Source: Anisakis pegreffii (taxonomy: Eukaryota; Nematoda; Chromadorea; Rhabditida; Anisakidae). From it: a stretch of 64,000 nucleotides of DNA. The notes under the pieces were generated by a model. That model did not search any database, was not told the DNA's origin, and saw nothing but the letters and a program-made list of their open reading frames with translations. Position 1 is the stretch's first letter; each line of letters opens with the position of its first letter. Position numbers and translations under genes: made by a program. The DNA lies in the NCBI GenBank assembly GCA_035041965.1, contig JAPYMA010001077.1:124001-188000 (forward strand), written 5' to 3'. Of this stretch, positions 53,085 to 64,000 are shown piece by piece.

Positions 53085-55533
53085 CAGAACACCGCTTGAA
53101 GCCATTCCAGAATGCATGTACTTTTCCAGTTACGTTCTCTTGAAATGTTTCATTGTAATGGCAGAGATGTTTTCTTTTAGAATGGGGAAAATACACCGCA
53201 CTGCCGATATCAATATGTATCTGCATCGAAAATCAGCTAGCCAAGTAGATATGGAGACGTGTACACACATGAATTTTTGCACAACTGGATATATACGAGA
53301 GAAGCTATTCTTCATAAAATTACCTACGTAATTGAAGAATAAAGATGCTGATTAATACGATATCATACGTTGCGGGAATGTTAGACTGCTTATGCCAACT
53401 GAGTGAATTCATTTTGTGAGTGAATTCCTATGTGTACTTCATCTTGTACGGAGAAAGTAAGTCGAATCTGGCTTATGAAAACCAAATAAATTGCTGAACA
53501 AAACCATTTTGAAAAGGTAATTTTTATTGAACAGAATAAAATAAAGTTGTTTTTGTATTTACAAATTCAATATGACCATTCAAAGATTGAAAGGAAAAAA
53601 CGAGTATTATGTTGATGAGAAAATTTAGCATCACTATTTTTCTAGCATTACTTATTTCCTTCACGATCATTCAACTCATCTCATCTCAGAAAAATTCTCA
53701 AAAAATAAAACTTTTTCAGTCACTTAAAATGAAAACTCATATCCTGTAATATCATATCATTTCTTCGAAAGAAATGAACACAGTCGGAAATTTTCTTTCC
53801 ACGACCACATGTGGGCTGGACACAAAGATTTGTCATAAAAACGAAAAGAAAAATGAGAGAAAGAAAAAAGGAATCGATCTATAATAACGGATACTTGATG
53901 AGAAGGATAAAATGTCGCGAATAACATTTGATTTGTTCTTTTCGCAACCCCCTCCCTCAATGAGCTAAGTATTTTCATGGATAAAGGAGAGAAAAACTAG
54001 GAACTTTGATAAAATGCACAACACAATGAAGTAAAAAACAGAACGAAAGGGAACGAAACGTCTCAAAAGCGAATACTCATAAGTACATTTTCTAACAGAA
54101 AAGAACAAAAGCAAACAAATAAATCATGTGAAATACTTTCACAAAAATAACGACGGATATTTTTCAATAAACACCATGCAAAAAAAACTGACTACAATAC
54201 ATAATTTGCAGAAATCACCAGCATGTGGAAGCATTGAACAAATGAGAAATGAGTATATTTACGAATATTATCAATTATCATTTCATATCATATCATATCA
54301 ATTATCAACCAAATAGGATATAACGCAAGTTCGGTATTAATTACAAATTTTAACAGAACGATTGATTTCCTCATTGCAGCACTATGAAATACGGCATACG
54401 GCGAATGAGTAGAAGAGGATGAGTGCACAACACTCAATAGCGATAAAAATTTCCGTTACAGCAAATTTTAAGCGAAAAAAAAAACATAAGTTTTTGTTTT
54501 CTTGTTGCACAAACAGTGGACAAGCACAAAAGAATATGAAGTTATTCTCAAATCATCTATTGAACAGAACGCCTCGATGCTGTCCAGTACATTCATTGAT
54601 AGGTAAACTTATACAGATGCTATTCTGGTTTCTTGTCACCTCATAATGCGAACGACGAAATCCAAGGGGATTGCACGAGAAGAATCATCACCTTTATGCC
54701 ACATATCTTAGCACACACACACACACACACACATGATGGATTCGCTAAGATCAAAAAGCGTCATTCCAACTGATACTGGACACCAGCCATAATTGAGGTT
54801 TGATGATAAGGTGAAACTCATACGGATATCGATGAAGGAAAGATTCTCTTCAATCTGGTCGTCACAGTCGACTGAATGATAGAATCACAGAGCATGAAAT
54901 CATTGATAGACTCGGAAACATGCGGTATGTTAAGAATATTCGATTGGACAGCTCTGTAAGACAGCAAAATAATACATGTTTCTAAGACAATATCGTACTG
55001 ATCAATCGAGGATGGATAATAATCCTACATTGTATAATAATAAGAATATACAAACAACGCAATGCGAACTATGAGTCATAATGTCCCGAATAATTTATAA
55101 GATGAAAAGAGGTGAGTGGTTTTTAAAAAAATTTCACGAATCCATATAAAATGGAAACATCAAGAGGAAAACAAGGGCGATAAGAATTAACCGATCAATC
55201 TTAAAACAAGGGGATGAGATACACAGCAAACTGAATAAATTGATGGGACAAATGAAATTTTTTGAGTATAATTTTAACGCGTTCTGTTTAAATGAATACT
55301 CAATATAATGATTATTTCAGTACGTGTTTGAGTACAACAATTCTTCATGCATACATATTGACGGATGACGCGAAATTTCATGATTTTACTTTCACTACTG
55401 TCGACAGTATGTTTTGAACATCGTTTCACGCATTGTTTCAACTGGAAATGATTCTATTCTAAAATTGTTGCTTATTTGATACAGATGACTGAATGGTCGA
55501 TGGGTGGGGTTCCGAGATGGTTCACTTAAAAGG
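53085..55533. other. Intergenic region between ubc-1 and the TBC1D7-like gene
   Basis: About 2.4 kb of AT-rich sequence. Contains a (CA)11 microsatellite at 54712-54733. There is no AATAAA on the minus strand close to the ubc-1 stop; an AATAAG variant lies at 55471-55476. Frames near 53.1-53.3 kb on both strands are upstream of the TBC acceptor and are treated as non-coding. Confidence 0.5.
54712..54733. repeat. (CA)11 microsatellite
   Basis: Perfect dinucleotide run of 22 nt in intergenic DNA. Confidence 0.95.
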
Positions 55534-56839
55534 TTATGACGAAGAGGGCGTACGTGCTGATGCAACAGCACCAGAAGCGGATGGCATCTGCGCTTCGTCG
55601 TGCTCATTCTCCATCTCTTCGGTGGTGTCCATACTCTCCTTTGTCTCGATCTCACCTTCATTCTCGCCGAAATTCAACCACGACTAAAATTCTATCTAAC
55701 TCATTCACTGGATCTTGATTTGATAAACTCACCACTTTCCTTTGGTTCGATAAATTCATCCTCCACATGGCACAACTTTATACAATGGAACTCATTTCTA
55801 AGGTTAGTTGTTTGATTCTATATGATAGATTTCGTTCGCTATTTTAGAATGATTTGACTACATACTATCAAATAAAATCAACGAATGATAATAATGTATG
55901 TGTGTTGCGTTTATTGATGCGACTGATACAGACATCCCCAGCTTATCATCTGGCAAACTGACAGCAGAAATACGCTCACTGACCTGCTCAACAATTTGTT
56001 GTACCCGCTTTTCGTATTCTCGTCGATTCTCTTGATACAACTGCGCAGCCAAAGAATTCGCCGGACTATTCGGATTAGGTTCATCCAGCAGTGACTGAAT
56101 TGAGGTCAATATGGAAGCAACGTCGTACGTTGGCGACCATCGATTCTGGAAGAATGATATCAATTATAACAGTGGTATTGGAATCCAGAATCCTTCAACT
56201 GCTCTAAATATGGCCGATTGTCTCGTTAAACCATCCAAATTATCAGCGATAATATCACAGACCTGTAGAATATCAAGGCAAATACTTCCGTCAGCATAAA
56301 CGTTCGGATGGAACATCTTCGAGATGAACTTCACCGTCGGCGGTTTATTGGGATACTCTTCGGTGAACTCCAATGTCAGCTTGAACGTACCGTCTTCGAA
56401 AGGTGTATCTTGTGGTCCGAATATAACTGCCTCCCACATTAGGATATTATCCTCCGTTGGTGCACCGCTAACGCCAGCCGGTGGATCCTCCTTAAAATTT
56501 TTAATACTATATCACACCATATGAAGATCAATTTGCTTTTGTTGAAGTGCTCAATCATGCCGTCGTCCTTTTTCAAAAAATAGATAAATACAATTAAAAA
56601 TAATAAATTGTACGAAGACGCCCATAAAAAACGATTAAAACCTCCGTAGCGACTGACTGATAAAAATAAGAATCCATAAGCACTTTATAAGGAAGGACAA
56701 CACGAGAAGAGCTGTTAGTTGTAAATAGAAGACAATTGAAAAGAATCAAAAAAGCGAGTTCATGTATCACTCAATGTTAAAATCAAACCTGCAACTTCTT
56801 GAAGTCCCTCATCAACCGCCTACGTGATGGAGTTGTCAT
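55534..56839 (-). CDS. ubc-1: Ubiquitin-conjugating enzyme E2, RAD6/UBE2A type
   Basis: Complete gene of four exons: 56789-56839, 56263-56490, 55984-56145 and 55534-55683, giving 196 residues. All introns are GT-AG and phase 0. The catalytic core (1-150) is almost identical to RAD6/UBE2[18 protein letters not shown] at the start, HPN at 78-80 and the thioester Cys88 in GSICLDILQ. The last exon adds an acidic tail ([16 protein letters not shown], then Glu/Asp-rich and Ser-rich). UBE2A lacks this tail; C. elegans UBC-1 (about 192 residues) and yeast RAD6 have acidic tails. Known family roles are histone H2B monoubiquitination, N-degron degradation and post-replication DNA repair with RING E3 partners. 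The identity is secure; the symbol follows the C. elegans orthologue. Confidence 0.97.
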
Positions 56840-56851
56840 CCTCTTATTGAA

Positions 56852-56857
56852 CTGAAA
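56852..56857 (-). promoter_or_regulatory. Trans-splice acceptor of ubc-1 (TTTCAG)
   Basis: TTTATCGTTTCAG ends 12 nt before the ubc-1 ATG. A 3' splice site so close to the start codon, with no matching upstream donor that I can see, is what a spliced-leader acceptor looks like in nematodes. Which leader is used cannot be told from the DNA. Confidence 0.7.
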
Positions 56858-57709
56858 CGATAAACTTCATTCACAAATTGACAATCACATATTACAATTT
56901 CGTATCGACGAATTCAACGTACAATCAAAATTCAACAACAACAATGACTATCACGATACACCATCAACAACACAGAAAAAAATTGAAACACTTCAGGAAT
57001 TTCCCCATTCGCTCCTCTCAAAAACGTTCATAATTACAGAAAAATATGGAAAATATTATAAAAAATCAATAGTTCTATTCGACTGAAAATAAAGGCCTTT
57101 CCAGAGAGAGAGGAAGAAATATTGCTGAATCAGTGCCTATTTCGAAAAACTGATATCCATCCACAATATGTTCAACATGCATAAAGTTATAACCGTGGAA
57201 CAAAGAAAACTCATTCACACAAGGAATTTCCCACCAAACAACATAATCAATCGTTACCAATCAATCACTGTTCAAAACCGTATATCACACAATTACAATA
57301 CATAAATAGTTAATATCTAAATAACTGTAATATAATATTAATGAAAATTGCACAGATAAGCTGAACAAACAATCGCTCATGATCATATTCAAAAACAACA
57401 ATAACGCACAACTGGAATACTAATTCACTGAACTCAGATTTCTCGTTTCCTCCACAAAACAAATAAAATTGCAATGTGTATCAGAATAAATAAATAACTC
57501 TAGCCTTCAAACATCACTCCGAACGTAACAACATTATCAACAATACCTACCATGAAAATATAATGACAATAATTATGACGACGCAATTCTTAGACTTTGA
57601 ATCAGTGAATCAATAAGATTACAATGTAAATATGTAATCGTTTGTTTACACTCGCAGAATTTGTACTTTCACATACATATATTCAAGGTGAATTAAAAAG
57701 AGCCCGGCA
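56858..57709. other. Intergenic DNA upstream of ubc-1
   Basis: AT-rich sequence between the trans-splice acceptor of ubc-1 and the foldback element. It should hold the promoter if ubc-1 is transcribed alone, but I see no distinctive motif and no coding segment. Confidence 0.5.
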
Positions 57710-57852
57710 GTTTCCAGTTGTCATAAAACGGCAATGAAATGTATAATTACCAAAACGTTTTTCTTCTGAAAATTTGCAATTTATGAAAAGAGAAAAGTTT
57801 TGGTAATTATACATTTATACATTTTCATTGTCGTTTTCTGAGAACTTGAAAC
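57710..57852. repeat. 143-bp foldback (inverted-repeat) element
   Basis: The left arm (about 57710-57763) and right arm (about 57792-57852) are reverse complements over their whole length. An 18-nt core, ATGTATAATTACCAAAAC, matches perfectly. The outer 29 nt match at 25 positions. The right arm carries an extra copy of about 9 nt (AATGTATAA-like). The loop is about 28 nt. It lies between the stop of the eight-exon gene and the 5' end of ubc-1. It could be a MITE-like element or a hairpin RNA source. I see no clear target-site duplication. Confidence 0.75.
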
Positions 57853-58080
57853 CACCATGTTCTTCCAAATTCATCCTATACAATTAAATGTCCTATCGTT
57901 CGTTGCGGTCAGCTGACTGGCTCCGCTCTACTTGCTTCAATCAATATCAAAACCCCAAAAGAAAAACTGTTGCCTGCAAATCCTGCCTTAAATAAACAGA
58001 GAACATGACAGCAAAGAAACCGCTTGCTAACGATAAGAGCTTCAATGACGAATAAAACATTTTGCTGAAATGAATCATCA

Positions 58081-58086
58081 TTTATT
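58081..58086 (-). terminator. AATAAA polyadenylation signal, candidate for the eight-exon gene
   Basis: AATAAA on the minus strand only about 10 nt after the stop codon. This would give an unusually short 3' UTR, so it may be coincidental. I saw no other AATAAA on this strand before the foldback at 57852. Confidence 0.3.
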
Positions 58087-58095
58087 TGTGATTTG

Positions 58096-60693
58096 CTATT
58101 CATTTGACTTATCATCAGCACCATCCTCATCCTAGTTATTGATACTGAACTTGCATGAAGTCACCATGTAGTGTTCTCTCATCATCGATTCGATCTGTTT
58201 CATTCACCACATACTGAAATTCACACGTTCGAATAATCAATCTTATTTTGCTATTCGTAAGTTATAATGTTTGGTGATTCAACCAAGTTATGACTCCAAA
58301 TTTTTAAAAAAAAATAGAAAGGAAGGGAAGTTATCAATTCGGATTTATTTTTAGAAAATCGATCCACTAACCCCTTCAGCTGTATTCGAATCATCTGGCA
58401 CTCGTTCATCTCCACCAATCGTTACCGAATTTGCAGCACTCCCCATCGGCTGTGCTTCCCAAGCTTCGCTACTCTCGAAGACATATTGCTGTTGTTGGTG
58501 TTGCGATTGTTGTGGCTCTTGGTCACACGATAGCAGTCCCATATTGAGTCCAGCCTAGAACAAAGTGAACAAGGAATGGATATACTCATAAGAAGAAGAT
58601 TATACGGAACTCAGAACTGCTTTCTTAATCAGAACAGAGAACTTTCAACAATTTATTCTAAAAATTCTTAATTGCATATAAGGGTTCTGAAGTAATCTAC
58701 AAATTTCACAAATTGCCCACATCAACAAAAAGTGAAGCACCTGCTCGAAACGATCCAAAAATTGCTCGGCTCTATCCAACAGCGCAGCTAAACGATTCTG
58801 ATTCTCAAGTTCTTTGGCTAACGCGAGTCGCTTCAAATGATCCGTGTGATTCAGTACGAGATTATCAAACGACGGCGTTGCTTCATTCTGCCAACCGCTG
58901 CCTGTGCGACCTGACGGTCGTGGCACTAAATTCCGTTATTAATAATCACAACGACAGTGCTATTACTAAACTTTAAAAATTTGGCCATCAAACCGCATCA
59001 TCGCTTTTGTAGTATGATTAATATTTATTTTGAAGAAGTAAATATTGTTTAAAAAATTTCAGCCATAACAACTAATCGATTAGCTGAAGAATGCAAAATA
59101 TAGCTATCACATGCGTATGCGTTTATTTACTCATACCCTTTTATCAACTTATCTATATTTGCTCTGTTTCACAATTCCAATGCTGAATTAATCGAATGGT
59201 TCAGTCGAAGTATAAAACAAATAAAATTTTTTGCCCAAACATAAACATAATCACCTCGTCTTTGTGTTGTATCCATTTCATTTTCATTCCGTATTGTACT
59301 CGTCGAAGCTGAATTTGCAGATGGATGTTTCAGCTTTGATCCATCATCATTATAGGAAATTTTACGACTCGGTTGTACACCAGTAGCTTCCTCAATAACT
59401 CCTACACTACTGTTGACACTAATCCCATCTTCTATCACTGCTTCCTCATATGTCTGGAAGTGACTTTCAGATGATGTTCATTGTAACAAATCACAATAAT
59501 ATATGCACGAAAAATCCTATAATTAGAATTTCAGAATCATTTTTGATATTTCTTTTTTTTCAAATCTCTGAAGAGATTACTTTCCACATGATCACTTACC
59601 CGTTTGCCGTGATTCACTCTTGACGAAACACATTCATCCACATTCATTGTACCCTTCCAGAAATACGTGATAACGGCAATCGAATACAGTTGTTGTGTTT
59701 CAGATCCAGCACCAGCAACTTTCGCCTTACCCGTATAGATTTTACGCACGAATGCGCCGCCACACGTCGCACTGTTATTCTCATACCGTTTCGCTAATAT
59801 CTGCAAACAACAACTCTTCACATTGTTCATTAATTTTCCCATTCATTTTAATCGAAATAACTCAAAGAGTTTCACGACATATTATTATGAACATTTAAAA
59901 AAATCTCGAATCGCAGTTCAAAATTGGCCTGTAATTAAAAGTATTGATTTGTTCTGATCAATTGCACTAAGTCATGCATGCTTTCAAACACACCTGAATA
60001 TCACAAGTCGTCTTCTCATTACCATGTGATGACGCACCTTTCTCAGTTCGGACCACCTCGTTGTTCGCATTCAGCTTATAATACTTTGAGCAACCCGATG
60101 GTTTACTCCAATTATCTAGACCGTCCTAGAAGAGAACACACAACAGATTACATCTCATATGACGGAATAAAATAAAATGCAACGTTCTATTGCATACTGC
60201 ACACACAACATATCTCAATGATTCATCGCTGAAAACGAATCGATATTTCATTTCAAATTCATTCTATTCTAATTGTACTCTATCCTTTCTACAATCATAA
60301 CCCTGAACAACAAATTTTAGCATTAAACCAGAAGTGAACCTTTCTCAGTTCAGCATCCCCTCCAACTTTGACCAGATCGATGACGAACGTACCTTGCGAA
60401 CGATACTTTTGTGGTATTCGATTGCATATCCTTCAAGAAACAACAAATTTTAATTTATGTTCAGATTCAATTCTTAAAATTCGATCGAATTTGATGATTT
60501 ATCTTCGTTCAAAACAATTCAATAAACATTTGATACATTTCGTCAATTTTTTAAACGATTCGCATATAGCAATTAAGATGAGAGTACATACTTGCATTTT
60601 TTCTTGGAATTAACACTAAAAATCTAAACACCTCATCAGTTAATCGCACCTTACTGTGCTTAATACTTCTATTCGATCACGCGGTGACCTCAT
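58096..60693 (-). CDS. Unidentified eight-exon gene, about 356-residue protein
   Basis: Not recognised. Exons: 60650-60693, 60340-60430, 59994-60125, 59600-59800, 59255-59453, 58741-58925, 58372-58554 and 58096-58131. All seven introns (146-329 bp) are GT-AG and every phase agrees (2,0,0,0,1,0,0); for example AG|G rebuilds Arg15. Residues 1-156 look like a folded domain with spaced cysteines (ICNRIPQ, SGCSKYY, TTCDIQ, ATCGGAF, DECVSS). Residues 157-222 are polar. A helical, probably coiled-coil segment follows (about 240-285, DHLKRLALAKELENQNRLAA), then a Gln-rich patch and an acidic end (DEDGADDKSNE). There is no signal peptide or membrane segment, so a nuclear or cytosolic protein is likely. 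The start is the first ATG in frame, and an upstream exon is possible. Function is unknown. Confidence 0.78.
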
Positions 60694-63600
60694 TTGCACT
60701 TAATAAATGAAAGAAAGCAAATAATTAGCGCTCGATTCGACACAAATAACAATTCACCATTCACTGAAATTTTCACTATTCATTCACAACCAGTTATCGA
60801 CCGTCAAAGATTTTTCCTTTCAAAAAGAATCTTCTGAAGAATTTTTCTCAAACGAAATTTACGTGAATCAATCCTATGAGCATGGAAAGTGCTTTTCAAT
60901 AGAAGGCGAAAACGCTTTGAATTTGTTGAATGAGGATAGGCAAAAGCTGACTCAATTCAGATGACCTTTCTCTCATAAATGGTAATGAAGGTCATTCGCG
61001 AGCAATTGTCAACCATAAAGAATGCGGCTGGAATACACCATATGAAGATCATATAAATAAATATTCGACGATTCACATAGATCCATTGTTTACACCTAGG
61101 TAATAATCACATTTCGACGTATATACAAATATTTAGAACTTTCCAAACAATTCCATTGCACTCTCCAGTAATATCAATAAAAAAGTAATTATATCGCTTT
61201 CATTCTTGCCACTCAACTACCTTGAAGTTTATGATGCCATCTCAACACTCAACAAACAATCCCTCAGCCAATTCACCGAACTAATCATTCCATCAGCATA
61301 TGGTTCATACTTAAATTTGCAAACATGTTCCATGTCTTTATCAACTTATCAACTTAATGAAAGCAACAATCATCACAAGATACTGATAACATTCTCAATA
61401 GCAATAACAATCATAATGATACTGCTGAGTTTTGAAACTAATATCACTAATGATGCTAATATAAGCAAGAACAATCTTCACAACGAAAACCGCTCAATCC
61501 AAGAAATATAAAGCAGAGCGGAATAAAGCTCAGCACGACGGATGAGAAGAAGTGACGGATGGAATCGAAGTTCACTTCAAAATGAACGAGCGTTCAAAAA
61601 CAGAATAAATCAAGATTTTGATTGAAACGTTTACGAATTGTCACGTGAATTTTGAATGAAAGAAACATGACGACAATATCGCTGCGTGCATAAAACAATT
61701 ATGAACTAACTCAAGTCTAGAAAAAAACTGATGATTCATCTGGCATTTCGAGGCACTTCTCAAAAGTCATTACGTCAGAATCACATTTAGATTACGAAAT
61801 TAAAAAAGGGTATTACTTTCAAATTATCGCTAAAAACTCCACCTACATAGTAACCAGTTCCAGAGAGGGACGACCGAGCCAAGTGTCAATAGTTTCCTTC
61901 GAGAACAATCAGATATTGAAGGAAAGACATAAAGAAAACAACATCATATTTCTCACTTCTTTCCCAACTTTCAAAATACGTCTAACAGCTAACTGAACTT
62001 AACACAGCAAATTCGTCAGTCAATCAAATCAACCGACCTCTAACAAGAAAAAACCGAAGAATGATTGTAAGAATACGAAAAATGATATGAACAAATATTT
62101 TCTCACTTGAAGATAGGAGAATAAAATATTAAATTCGAAACAAATCATACGAATCACAACAGATAACAATCAAATATAACGATAAAATACGATCAAATCA
62201 ATTCACGATCAGACGATTGGAGAACGTAAAATGTCGTAAAAAGTGACTCATTGTCGGATATTCTCGAAAAACGAAAATGAAAATAAAACAACGACATAAA
62301 ATAAAATACGCAATGAACGCTCCAATAATATGGTTTCAGATCGCCTTCATCCACCAATTTCAGCGTCTGACGCATCCGTATGAGAAATTCATCAAAAAAA
62401 GTGATGAAACAAAATCATTTAAAACAAGCTCAATCACGAAACACAAACAACGCAAAAATACAGCTGAAATAAAACCAAAATAAACATAACAACAGGCGGA
62501 AGAAAAGAACTGAGAAAAATCAAAATAAAACCGAACCAAACAGATCAAAGTCGTAAATAAAAATTGCCTAAAGAATCGGATATGATCTCAGACAATGAAC
62601 GAAACTGCTACCTCAGTAGACACGGACTACGATGCGACATAACAAAGCATCCACGATAAACGCTCTTTCGTTGTCATCAAATCAAAAATGGAACAGAATC
62701 GCAAACGCTTCAATAAGCTTTTGCAAGATACGATAATGAAAAGTGCAAAAACACATCCGACCAACACAAACCCATAGAGAATCTGGCCAAACGCAGATCA
62801 AAAACAAAAAGCATAATAAAGCAAATGAACTGGATGAATCTCATTCGCCTTGTTCGATTGTTCATTCTCAGTATCACCGATTCTTTCATACTACTATTGC
62901 AAAACATCACGCAATCAAGAATTTCTATCGGTTCATTCAATAGGAAAACTATGAAAACGAGAGAATAAACGGACATTTAAATAATCGGATCAATCAATAC
63001 GGAGAGAGTGAATGTGCATATGACGACGAGTCAATGAAACTGAATGGGATAAAGCAGAAACGTAGCTAACAGCCGTCATCTTATGCATAAGCAGTTCGAC
63101 AACATAAATGAGGAGGCTTATTATCGATGGATACATGGATAAACAGACAGATATACGGCCGCATACGTGCCGCCTGACGATTGGTTGAAGTCAGAAATAT
63201 ACATTCGAACCGATAGGACTTAGTTGCTTTCAAGATGACTGATATATTCCCTTTCATTCGTCACGTAGTAGCTTAAAAAGACGGCATTTATTCAGAGAGG
63301 ATACTGGAACGAACGCAGTGAAAAAATACAACGAACTGATTGACTGATCGATGGATCAGCTGTAGAGACAATCGGCAATGGAGTAGGAATAGAAGTGAAA
63401 CATTTAAGGATCACGATGAAGCAGATATTATTTTGCTCTCTTCGTTGTCCATAAATAAATTCGTCTAAAATGCATCCATTTATTGCTACCCTTATTTTTA
63501 CTTTATTGTATACTTAGTATCTACGAACATCTTTATACAGTCACCAACTACCTAAACAGAACAACAGCCTAGGATATCATTCAAAGTCATACTGACTTCA

Positions 63601-64000
63601 CAGCAGTTTCAATAGAATGAGCAGAAGAAGCGTAAGGCTTAGACGTTAGCGAAAAGCCTCAACAACAGATCAGCAATGAATTAAATGATCGAAATGAAAT
63701 CGAGCAGCTGTACGTCACTGTACTTAGGTATGTCATTGGAATGTGATAACGACTTCGCGATAAGTATTCTTTGTGACGGCATTATACAGCATCGATAAGA
63801 ACAGCTGTGACCTATGAAAACAGGACTTCTTTCTCGAATAGAGTGCACATTCACGTGACGAAGCAAACACAAATATAAAAATACCATACGAATGCTTTTA
63901 AAATTGGTGCTTTCATGATTTATGGATTCGTCTTTAAAACTCTTTTTCAATTGCTCTATTTATATGTACGATTGCTTCGATGATAACTGCACATGACGAC
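60694..64000. other. No supported gene upstream of the eight-exon gene
   Basis: AT-rich DNA that should contain the promoter of the eight-exon gene and perhaps its true first exon. A weak 3' splice site (TTTATTAAG) lies 5 nt before the ATG at 60693. No homopolymer, microsatellite or coding segment of note. Confidence 0.45.

Noticed and set aside
1..64000. Search by eye for tRNA B-boxes, SL1 RNA sequence, rRNA and CRISPR arrays
   Set aside because: No convincing GGTTCGANTCC in a cloverleaf context, no SL1 sequence and no regularly spaced repeats were found. tRNAscan-SE and Infernal would be needed to exclude divergent copies.

Overview
The window is eukaryotic and looks like nematode nuclear DNA. 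It is AT-rich, gene-poor and intron-rich, with TTTTCAG-type 3' splice sites. Two genes have such a site 10-12 nt upstream of their start codon, as expected for spliced-leader trans-splicing. The best-conserved protein, a RAD6-type E2 enzyme, carries the acidic C-terminal tail of nematode UBC-1. I assembled the genes by hand from splice sites, reading phase and remembered family sequences. No database search was run, so the species is not identified; a parasitic or other large-genome nematode would fit.

Layout. Positions 1-24463 hold no gene I can support, only small repeats, a GC-rich patch and scattered coding-like fragments. On the minus strand, 37398 down to 24464 carries the 5' part of a ZMIZ1/ZMIZ2 (Drosophila tonalli) homologue: four exons separated by introns of 246, 2353 and 9182 bp. 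Its SP-RING end was not found and should lie further left, inside or beyond the window. At 44.5-45.4 kb a possible plus-strand cysteine-containing gene has four phase-consistent exons. From 50.6 to 60.7 kb three minus-strand genes follow one another: an eight-exon gene of unknown function (60693-58096), ubc-1/RAD6 (56839-55534, four exons, complete) and a TBC1D7-like gene (53067-50656, about seven exons). The right end, 60694-64000, shows no clear gene.

Functionally, the recognised genes are a ubiquitin E2, a SUMO-ligase-like transcription coregulator and a homologue of a TSC-complex subunit. They do not form an obvious pathway. The co-oriented trio at the right could be a loose transcription cluster, but spacings of 1.2-2.5 kb do not prove an operon.

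Limits: stop codons are sparse enough that, by my rough estimate, about a dozen open frames of 100 codons or more are expected by chance. Length alone was therefore not accepted as evidence, except for the 285-codon ZMIZ exon, which also has splice sites and homology. The most unusual sequence structures are a 143-bp foldback near 57.8 kb, a perfect 15-bp-arm hairpin at 26.85 kb, a GC-rich stem-loop followed by a T-run at 36.3 kb, and a 43-bp tandem duplication at 6.74 kb. I saw no tRNA, rRNA, SL RNA, CRISPR array or intact transposon.
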